Positions 7,182 through 11,487 of a stretch of DNA of 11,487 nucleotides are shown in pieces (the first letter of the stretch is position 1; each line of letters opens with the position of its first letter). Both the position numbers and the translations under genes were made by a program. Location of the stretch: contig JALVWV010000149.1 of the NCBI GenBank assembly GCA_027023145.1, positions 1-11,487 on the forward strand, in the 5' to 3' direction. The notes beneath the pieces were generated by a model that saw only the letters and a program-made list of their open reading frames with translations, ran no database searches and was not told the DNA's origin. This DNA is from Campylobacteraceae bacterium (lineage in GTDB: Bacteria; Campylobacterota; Campylobacteria; Campylobacterales; Sulfurovaceae).

Positions 7182-7517
7182 TCAGGAGAGACCGAGGATG
7201 TAGAATGTATTGGTCTCACCCACTTGCTCGAGGGTGACCTTGTATTTGTCTGCCCACTTTTTCAGGGTATCTCTGTAGGCTTCGATCTCTTCGGGGTGAG
7301 AAGCATCACTCTTGATCTTGAGGAGATCATGGGAGTTGGAGAGGGCAATGTACCCTTCGAAACGGGCGATCTCGTCTTTGAGACTCAGGAGGTGTTTGGA
7401 AAAAGTATCAAAACCTTGCGTAGCACTTAGTGTACGCTGCATTTGTGCCAGCAGGACGTCGTTGACGGGATAACCAAGTTGGACAAGGAGGTTTTCGGGG
7501 GTGATCTCAATATGCAT
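7182..7517 (-). CDS. Unknown 111-aa protein coupled to the helicase
   Basis: Soluble 111-aa protein of mixed charge with no signal peptide or membrane segment and no cysteine. The middle (about 35-60, HLLSLKDEIARFEGYIALSN) and 75-95 (PEEIEAYRDTLKKWADKYKV) look helical, and the end (VTLEQVGETNTFYILGL) suggests a beta hairpin. I do not recognise the family. ATG at 7517 is preceded by TAAGGA with about 10 bases spacing, a convincing start. The stop TGA lies 3 bases before the GTG of the helicase, so the pair is almost certainly co-transcribed and a functional link to the helicase is a reasonable but unproven inference. The 89-base gap to the upstream 194-aa gene shows neither a clear terminator nor a clear promoter. 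Confidence 0.8.
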   Translation of the reverse strand: MHIEITPENLLVQLGYPVNDVLLAQMQRTLSATQGFDTFSKHLLSLKDEIARFEGYIALSNSHDLLKIKSDASHPEEIEAYRDTLKKWADKYKVTLEQVGETNTFYILGLS

Positions 7518-7606
7518 GGGAGAGATTCCTTAGGTTTTTATCCGGGATTTTACCCACTTTTTGGTTAGGGGTCGCCGAGAAGCAGTAGATTTGGGAGGCG
7601 TGGGAG

Positions 7607-8191
7607 TTATGAGGAACAAACGCGATTGATGAGGACTTTATAGTGCCCAAGGTTCAGAAAAGCTTTTTCATATCGCCAGCGGAGGACAAACTCAATGATC
7701 TCATTTTTGTGTGCTTCCCCCAGCGTCTCCGCCTTGCCGAAATAGCCCAGTGAAATGTTTTTGGCTTTTTTCTTGCCGTTTGTATCCGGTTCGTAGGTGA
7801 TGGCGATGATTTGGACGTATTTCCCCTCACGTATCTCTCCGAAGTCTTCCTCTTTGAGACCGATACCGCTGATGTTCATTGCTTTATAGACAAAGAGTTG
7901 TTTGATATCGGGGGCTTTTTCGTAAATGGCAAGTTCAACATAGAGCTGCGCAACCCGTTTGAGATTTTCGACACGAACCGGCTCCGTTTCCGGATCGACA
8001 TTCAGCAATTGTATGAGATTGTTTCCCAGTTCTTCAAACGATGGTGGCGCGGTTTTTTCGACCTCTTTCTTTGCAGAAGCTGTTTTTCGTGAACGCCGAG
8101 TTGCAGCAGCTTTTTTTTGCTTTTCTTTTTCGGATAATTTGGCTTCCAGTTTATCATTTAAAGCTTTTAATTTATCCAGCGCACTGCTCAT
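7607..8191 (-). CDS. Unknown 194-aa protein with basic coiled-coil N-terminus
   Basis: A cytoplasmic-looking protein with two parts. Residues 1-50 are a lysine/alanine-rich helix (ALDKLKALNDKLEAKLSEKE, then KQKKAAATRRSRKTASAKKE), probably a short coiled coil followed by a basic, disordered linker that could contact nucleic acid. Residues 52-194 form a compact domain (PSFEELGNNLIQLL, VRVENLKRVAQLYVELAIYE, YVQIIAITYEPD, ISLGYFG, IIEFVLRWRYEKAFLNLGHY) of mixed helices and strands. I do not recognise a family. ATG at 8191 has AAGGG about 6 bases upstream. It may head the unit containing the 111-aa protein and the helicase, since all three run the same way, but the 89-base gap leaves this open. 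It is divergent from murA. Confidence 0.78.
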   Translation of the reverse strand: MSSALDKLKALNDKLEAKLSEKEKQKKAAATRRSRKTASAKKEVEKTAPPSFEELGNNLIQLLNVDPETEPVRVENLKRVAQLYVELAIYEKAPDIKQLFVYKAMNISGIGLKEEDFGEIREGKYVQIIAITYEPDTNGKKKAKNISLGYFGKAETLGEAHKNEIIEFVLRWRYEKAFLNLGHYKVLINRVCSS

Positions 8192-8357
8192 ACGAACCCT
8201 TGAATCCCATAAAATGGTATTTTTTTAAAAATATTAAGTAATATAGTACACCAAAATTGTTTAAACATATCTAAAAATATGAAATGGACATGTTTGATAA
8301 TATCATTAAAGCATAGAGTGGGTAGAATATCACACTTTAATCACATGGAACACGTAT
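8192..8357. promoter_or_regulatory. AT-rich divergent promoter region, 194-aa gene versus murA
   Basis: A 166-base AT-rich spacer. For murA the best -10 is TAGAAT at 8323-8328 in the context GTGGGTAGAATATC, about 29 bases before the ATG, with no good -35. For the minus-strand gene TATATT within TGTACTATATTAC (around 8235-8245) is a candidate. A short palindrome CCATAAAATGG lies at 8207-8217. Nothing else is recognised. Confidence 0.4.
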
Positions 8358-9623
8358 ATGGATTACTTAGAAATTACCGGACAAGCAAAACTGAGCGGTT
8401 CGATCACCATCAGTGGAGCGAAAAACGCAGCGCTTCCCGTCATCGCAGCAACCATCTTGAGCGACAAACCTCTGACGCTGACCAACCTTCCAAATGTCGT
8501 AGACATCCGAACATTGCTCAAATTGCTGGATATGCTCGGAGGTGAAGTCGATCACCAAGGTATCGTGGCTCGGATCGACAATGGGGCGATGAACTCGACC
8601 AAGGCGGTCTATGAGATCGTCTCTCAGATGCGGGCTTCGATTCTCGTATTGGGACCTCTGTTGACGCGCTTTGGTGAGTGTGAAGTGAGCTTGCCGGGTG
8701 GGTGTGCTATTGGTCAGCGCCCCATTGATCTCCACCTCAAAGCCCTTGAGGCGATGGGGGCAAAGATTGAGATCAAGGGGGGATATGTCCGCGCCGAAGC
8801 ACCCAATGGATTGCATGGAGCGAAGATTATTTTTGATAAGATCACTGTAGGAGGCACTGAAAACGTCCTGATGGCAGCCGCTATGGCACATGGGACAACC
8901 GAGATCATCAATGCCGCCCGCGAACCGGAGATTGTCCAGCTCTGTGACATGCTTGTTGCCGCAGGTGTTGCCGTCGAAGGGATCGGTACGGGGACGATCA
9001 CTGTGCAGGGTACCGGTGGCAAAACACTGGAGTGGAGAGAGCCTGTCGAGATCATCCCCGATCGGATCGAAGCGGGCACCTATCTGTGTGCCGGGGCGAT
9101 CACCTATTCTCAAATTACACTTGAGAAGGTCAACATCGAACACATCCAAGCGATGATCGACAAACTTGAGAGTATGGGATGTCAATTTACGATCGGAGAA
9201 GAGAGCATCACAATCCACCCACCCAAGAAGCTTCGACCGGTTAATATTATTACGACTGAATACCCCGGATTCCCGACCGATATGCAGGCGCAGTTTATGG
9301 CCGTGGCGACGATTGTCGAGGGGGAGAGTCTCATCGAAGAGCGACTCTTTGAAAATCGTTTCATGCATGTAAGCGAGCTCAACCGTCTCGGAGCCGATAT
9401 TTGGCTCAAGGGCAATACAGCAGCAGTCAAAGGGGTTGAGGCTCTTTATGCAGCTGACGTCATGGCGACCGATTTGCGAGCCAGCTCTGCCCTGGTACTT
9501 GGAGCTCTTGCTGCCAAAGGTGTCACCAAGGTACGGCGTATCTATCATCTCGATCGTGGGTACGATGACCTAGAAGGTAAATTGGCGAAGCTTGGAGCGC
9601 AGATCCAGCGGAAGAGTGAGTAG
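8358..9623 (+). CDS. murA: UDP-N-acetylglucosamine 1-carboxyvinyltransferase
   Basis: Transfers enolpyruvate from PEP to UDP-GlcNAc, the first committed step of peptidoglycan synthesis; cytoplasmic, and the fosfomycin target. At 421 aa it is almost the length of E. coli MurA (419). The EPSP-synthase-type fold is clear: SGAKNAALP (19-27) with the catalytic K22 and N23, the mobile loop PGGCAIGQRP (113-122) with the nucleophilic Cys116 (Cys115 in E. coli), DRIEAGTYLCAG (235-246), YPGFPTDMQAQ (302-312) with the general base D308, and LRASSALVLGALAAKG then HLDRGYDDLEGKLAKLGA near the C-terminus. Cysteine in the loop (not aspartate) predicts fosfomycin sensitivity of the enzyme itself. The ATG at 8358 has only GGA about 9 bases upstream as a weak ribosome site. 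Stands alone on the plus strand; no terminator is evident after its TAG. Confidence 0.97.
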   Translation: MDYLEITGQAKLSGSITISGAKNAALPVIAATILSDKPLTLTNLPNVVDIRTLLKLLDMLGGEVDHQGIVARIDNGAMNSTKAVYEIVSQMRASILVLGPLLTRFGECEVSLPGGCAIGQRPIDLHLKALEAMGAKIEIKGGYVRAEAPNGLHGAKIIFDKITVGGTENVLMAAAMAHGTTEIINAAREPEIVQLCDMLVAAGVAVEGIGTGTITVQGTGGKTLEWREPVEIIPDRIEAGTYLCAGAITYSQITLEKVNIEHIQAMIDKLESMGCQFTIGEESITIHPPKKLRPVNIITTEYPGFPTDMQAQFMAVATIVEGESLIEERLFENRFMHVSELNRLGADIWLKGNTAAVKGVEALYAADVMATDLRASSALVLGALAAKGVTKVRRIYHLDRGYDDLEGKLAKLGAQIQRKSE

Positions 9624-9661
9624 TCAATCGGGTGCACTTCCAAAAACACATGGAGTGGCAA

Positions 9662-9925
9662 ATGGTAAGGCATCCGAGACTGGATCTTGACGGGTTTCAT
9701 CATATCGTCAATCGTGTAGCCCAAAGCAATATCTACGAATGCGATGAAGACAAAGAGGTGTTTCTAAACATAGTTAATAACAAACGAGAAATAGGGTTAT
9801 TTTGGTTCCGATATTGGGTAGCAAAACTGAAGCTTCGCTACCAGTCAATATTTCTTCAAGGTGGAGATAGACCCCTTAATCAAATTTTTTCATTACCCGC
9901 CAACTTTAGGCAAAACCACATCTGA
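9662..9925 (+). pseudogene. Truncated REP-associated tyrosine transposase (RAYT / Y1 family) N-terminus
   Basis: The first ~40 residues, beginning MVRHPRLDLDGFHHIVNR and continuing through NIYECDEDKEVFLNIVN, match the conserved start of REP-associated tyrosine transposases of the IS200/IS605 Y1 superfamily (typically RKPRxDLxGxxHHIVNRGV, then DEDKxxFL). Family members run to roughly 150-250 aa with the metal-binding HxH and the catalytic tyrosine further in; here the similarity ends near base 9790 and the remaining ~45 residues are unrelated read-through, so HxH (as NHYHLL) and the tyrosine are absent. A glycine usual after NR is also missing (NRVAQ instead of NRGVAQ). The start is intact: GGAG at 9652-9655, 6 bases before ATG 9662; in-frame GTG 9632 and ATG 9650 are less likely. 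It must be inactive as a transposase. Confidence 0.75.
9817..9842. repeat. Possible REP-like hairpin in the transposase remnant
   Basis: GGTAGC at 9817-9822 pairs with GCTACC at 9837-9842, and the 14-base loop contains the palindrome GAAGCTTC. Allowing a bulge the outer stem extends (ATTGGGTAGC against GCTACCAGT). REP sequences tied to RAYT transposases are imperfect palindromes with a 5' GTAG or GGAG tetranucleotide, so the GTAG here is suggestive. Only this one copy is visible in the window and no T-run follows, so the assignment is tentative. Confidence 0.35.
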
Positions 9926-9979
9926 AACAGTCTCAAACTTACCCATATCAGTGATGTTGCGTTTGTTTTCTAAAACCAT
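9893..9979 (-). CDS. Possible 28-aa micro-ORF, third in chain
   Basis: ATG at 9979 overlaps the preceding TAA as TAATG, encodes 28 residues (MVLENKRNITDMGKFETVSD then VVLPKVGG) and ends at a TAA that again forms TAATG with a five-codon ORF (MKKFD). It is polar with a weakly hydrophobic end. There is no Shine-Dalgarno, so it would depend on re-initiation after the 34-aa ORF. It could be real, the frameshifted tail of the preceding ORF, or chance. It lies antisense to the end of the transposase remnant's reading frame. Confidence 0.3.
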   Translation of the reverse strand: MVLENKRNITDMGKFETVSDVVLPKVGG

Positions 9980-10083
9980 TAAAACATATCTGCTATTTTC
10001 CAATTCTTTTTTACAGCCAAGTAGCCAATAATTGCCGCAAAAGAAAAGCCTAAAGGTATGATCAAAAGCCCAATCTCATTCAT
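9979..10083 (-). CDS. 34-aa single-span membrane micro-protein
   Basis: ATG at 10083 opens a 34-codon ORF: MNEIG, then about 18 hydrophobic residues (LLIIPLGFSFAAIIGYLAV), then a basic end KKNWKIADMF. This is one predicted membrane helix with a positively charged cytoplasmic-side tail. The ribosome site is strong: AAAGGA six bases before the ATG, inside the end of the 80-aa gene, whose stop overlaps this ORF by 8 bases (ATGAATGA). SD, overlap and amino-acid composition together make it more than chance for its size. I recognise no family. Together with the 80-aa protein it forms a two-gene unit of small membrane proteins. Confidence 0.55.
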   Translation of the reverse strand: MNEIGLLIIPLGFSFAAIIGYLAVKKNWKIADMF

Positions 10084-10318
10084 TATTAATCCTTTCTAAC
10101 TCTTTTACAAACATATTCAGCTTCACATAAGTGATAAATACACCTATCGAAACAAAGATAAAAGCCATAGCAAAAATAGATCCTATCCAGTCAGTTTTCT
10201 GTATGAATTTAACTGCATACGCACCAAAACCGCCAGATATAGCTAAGAGTACAATAAGTTTTTTGTACAATGCATCAATCAATTTGGATAATACATCTAT
10301 CTTCTCTTTTGTTCCCAT
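10076..10318 (-). CDS. 80-aa two-span membrane protein of unknown function
   Basis: From ATG 10318 the protein has a short amphipathic start (MGTKEKIDVLSKLIDALYKK), a first membrane helix around 20-38 (LIVLLAISGGFGAYAVKFI), a short loop (QKTDW), a second helix around 46-68 (SIFAMAFIFVSIGVFITYV), and a charged C-terminus (KELERINNE). Both ends are predicted cytoplasmic. No family is recognised. A TTG at 10339 would extend it by seven residues but lies upstream of the -10 box, so 10318 is chosen. A TTGACA-17-TATAAT promoter ends 6 bases before the ATG. The DNA is AT-rich (for example 16 G+C in 60 bases at 9961-10020 in this unit, versus 40 in 60 at 10681-10740 in the neighbouring transporter), which suggests a separate origin. 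Divergent from the efflux transporter. Confidence 0.68.
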   Translation of the reverse strand: MGTKEKIDVLSKLIDALYKKLIVLLAISGGFGAYAVKFIQKTDWIGSIFAMAFIFVSIGVFITYVKLNMFVKELERINNE

Positions 10319-10324
10319 ACACCT

Positions 10325-10353
10325 ATTATACCCAAGCAAAAATCAAATGTCAA
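10325..10353 (-). promoter_or_regulatory. Perfect consensus sigma-70 promoter of the micro-ORF unit
   Basis: On the minus strand TTGACA (10353-10348), a spacer of exactly 17 bases (10347-10331) and TATAAT (10330-10325): both hexamers match consensus fully with optimal spacing. The expected start of transcription falls on or beside the A of the ATG at 10318, which would make the mRNA leaderless; AGGTGT between -10 and ATG could otherwise act as a ribosome site if transcription began further upstream. Confidence 0.8.
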
Positions 10354-10380
10354 AATATATTTATCCCAAATATCTTTGGC

Positions 10381-10386
10381 TATAAT
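10381..10386 (+). promoter_or_regulatory. -10 element of the efflux transporter gene
   Basis: TATAAT in the context TTGGCTATAATACG, 22 bases before the ATG at 10409. No -35 resembling TTGACA lies 16-18 bases upstream. The leader would be short, with only a purine run (AAAAAAAGA) as a weak ribosome site. It is back to back with the micro-ORF promoter. Confidence 0.55.
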
Positions 10387-10408
10387 ACGCCCAAAAAAAG
10401 ACACCCCC

Positions 10409-11487
10409 ATGCACACCCTCGACCACCGCAAAAAAATGATCATCATGAGTGCCATCATGGCCTCGCTCCTCTTCTCGGCACTCAATCAGACTACCATCGG
10501 TACCGCCCTGCCCCGGATCATTGCTGACCTAGGTGGGATGGCGTACTTCAGCTGGGTGTTCACCGCGTACATATTGGCCGCTTCCATCCCGGCGGTGGTC
10601 GTGGGGCGGGTCTCGGATGTGTATGGACGCAAGCCATTTATCCTCGCTGGGCTCATTATCTTCTCGATCGGCTCCGGGCTCTGCGGGCTCTCGGAGAGCA
10701 TCGTGCAACTCATCGCCTTCCGCGCCGTGCAGGGAATCGGCGGGGGGATCATCATGGCGACGACCTTCGCGGCGGTGGGGGATCTGTTTGTTCCTAGGCA
10801 GCGGGGCAAATGGCAGGGGATGCTCGGAGCCATGTTTGGGCTGGCGAGTGTCTTCGGGCCGGCACTGGGCGGTCTGATTGTCGACCGCTGGCACTGGCAC
10901 TGGGTGTTCTGGATCTTTATGCCGATGGGGCTGATCGCGTTTGGGATGATCTGGTATCTGTTTCCGTCTAAAACCCGGCACGAGGAGCATACGGTGGATT
11001 ATCTCGGTGCCGTACTGCTCACCGGGATCATCGTCCCGCTGCTGCTGGCATTCAGTTTCGCCGGGCGTCAGTATGCATGGGGGAGCCCGATGGTGCGGGG
11101 ACTGCTCGCCGCTTCGGTGCTCTCGTTTGGCTTGTTCATCCAGGTGGAACGCCGGGCGACCGATCCGATCCTGCCGCTCTTTCTCTTTGCTAATCCCACC
11201 TTCACCCTCTCCAACACTATCACGTTTCTCATGGGAGCAGGGATGTTCGGAGCGTTGATCTATCTGCCACTCTTTTTGCAAGGCGTTCAGGGGTACACGG
11301 CAATGCATTCGGGGATGATGATGGTGCCGATGACCCTCTCCCTCGTAGGGGCAAGTATCTTCAGCGGGCGGCGGATGTCCCGCACCGGGCACTATCGCTC
11401 GCTTGCACTGGCTGGAATGGCAACGACCACAGCTGGACTCTATCTCCTCTCATTGGCGACGCAGACGAGCTCTCTAGGCATGCTGAT
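10409..11487 (+). CDS. DHA2-family (14-TM) multidrug efflux MFS transporter, 3' truncated by window
   Basis: An open frame from ATG 10409 runs off the window end after 359 codons. It is a Major Facilitator Superfamily drug:H+ antiporter of the DHA2 (EmrB/QacA) type in the inner membrane. Evidence: TM1 with the family motif LxQTxxxTALP (25-35, here LNQTTIGTALP), motif A GRVSDVYGRK (66-75) in the loop between TM2 and TM3, RAVQGIGGG (105-113, motif B region), antiporter motif C GLASVFGPALGG (144-155) in TM5, and further hydrophobic spans at about 198-220, 230-245, 268-290 and 300-320. In most members the TM1 motif reads LDQT; here the acidic residue is Asn26. The substrate cannot be read from sequence. 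GC-rich, unlike the micro-ORF unit divergent to it. ATG 10409 was chosen because it follows TATAAT at a suitable distance; ATG 10436 is a possible alternative. Confidence 0.9.
   Translation, partial: MHTLDHRKKMIIMSAIMASLLFSALNQTTIGTALPRIIADLGGMAYFSWVFTAYILAASIPAVVVGRVSDVYGRKPFILAGLIIFSIGSGLCGLSESIVQLIAFRAVQGIGGGIIMATTFAAVGDLFVPRQRGKWQGMLGAMFGLASVFGPALGGLIVDRWHWHWVFWIFMPMGLIAFGMIWYLFPSKTRHEEHTVDYLGAVLLTGIIVPLLLAFSFAGRQYAWGSPMVRGLLAASVLSFGLFIQVERRATDPILPLFLFANPTFTLSNTITFLMGAGMFGALIYLPLFLQGVQGYTAMHSGMMMVPMTLSLVGASIFSGRRMSRTGHYRSLALAGMATTTAGLYLLSLATQTSSLGML

Noticed and set aside
8367..9548. 393-codon minus-strand frame opposite murA
   Set aside because: It is a mirror of an unmistakable murA with no motif or ribosome site of its own.
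9817..9842. Hairpin as terminator of the micro-ORF unit
   Set aside because: Only six strong pairs with a 14-base loop, and the following minus-strand bases are not T-rich.
9876..9893. Five-codon ORF MKKFD after the 28-aa ORF
   Set aside because: Too short to call as a gene; mentioned only because it repeats the TAATG junction.
10319..10339. Seven-residue N-terminal extension of the 80-aa protein from a TTG
   Set aside because: The TTG lies upstream of the consensus -10 and so outside the likely transcript.
10529..11392. 287-codon minus-strand frame opposite the transporter
   Set aside because: Its protein is rich in Pro, His, Arg and Glu without structure, and it is antisense to a clear MFS gene that continues past the window end.
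1..11487. CRISPR array, tRNA, rRNA, riboswitch or prophage
   Set aside because: I saw no regularly spaced repeats, no tRNA-like cloverleaf or rRNA sequence, no recognisable aptamer and no phage structural genes.

Overview
The window looks like the chromosome of a free-living Campylobacterota (epsilonproteobacterial) bacterium, perhaps close to Sulfuricurvum or Sulfurimonas. That is inferred from recognised protein families, gene company (a biosynthetic arginine decarboxylase overlapping a short serine acetyltransferase; murA; a RAYT-type transposase N-terminus with the wording typical of this phylum) and promoters that mostly show a clear -10 and no clear -35. No database search was possible, so the taxonomy is tentative.

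Layout. (1) 1-314, plus: 3' end of an unrecognised gene whose last 20 bases overlap the end of cysE. (2) 3221-295, minus: a compact operon of a thioredoxin-like protein, speA (arginine decarboxylase, polyamine synthesis) and cysE (serine O-acetyltransferase, cysteine synthesis), with a 4-base stop/start overlap between the last two. (3) 3301-3735, plus: a small membrane-anchored protein of unknown function, divergent from that operon. (4) 4902-3793, minus: a geranylgeranyl-reductase-family flavoprotein with its own promoter. (5) 8191-5130, minus: an unknown 194-aa protein, an unknown 111-aa protein and a UvrD/Rep-type helicase, the last two 3 bases apart. (6) 8358-9623, plus: murA, first committed step of peptidoglycan synthesis. 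(7) 9624-10408: an AT-rich accessory island holding the start of a broken REP-associated transposase, a possible REP-like hairpin, and on the minus strand a chain of tiny overlapping ORFs (80, 34 and perhaps 28 aa; the first two are hydrophobic) behind a perfect consensus sigma-70 promoter. (8) 10409 to the window end, plus: a GC-rich DHA2-family drug-efflux transporter, cut off by the window edge.

Most of the window is ordinary housekeeping. The parts that deserve a second look are the micro-ORF chain at 10318-9893 with its consensus and apparently leaderless promoter, a near-perfect 21-base element placed directly after the stop codons of two minus-strand genes (with partial copies nearby), and the transposase remnant that marks the island's left edge.
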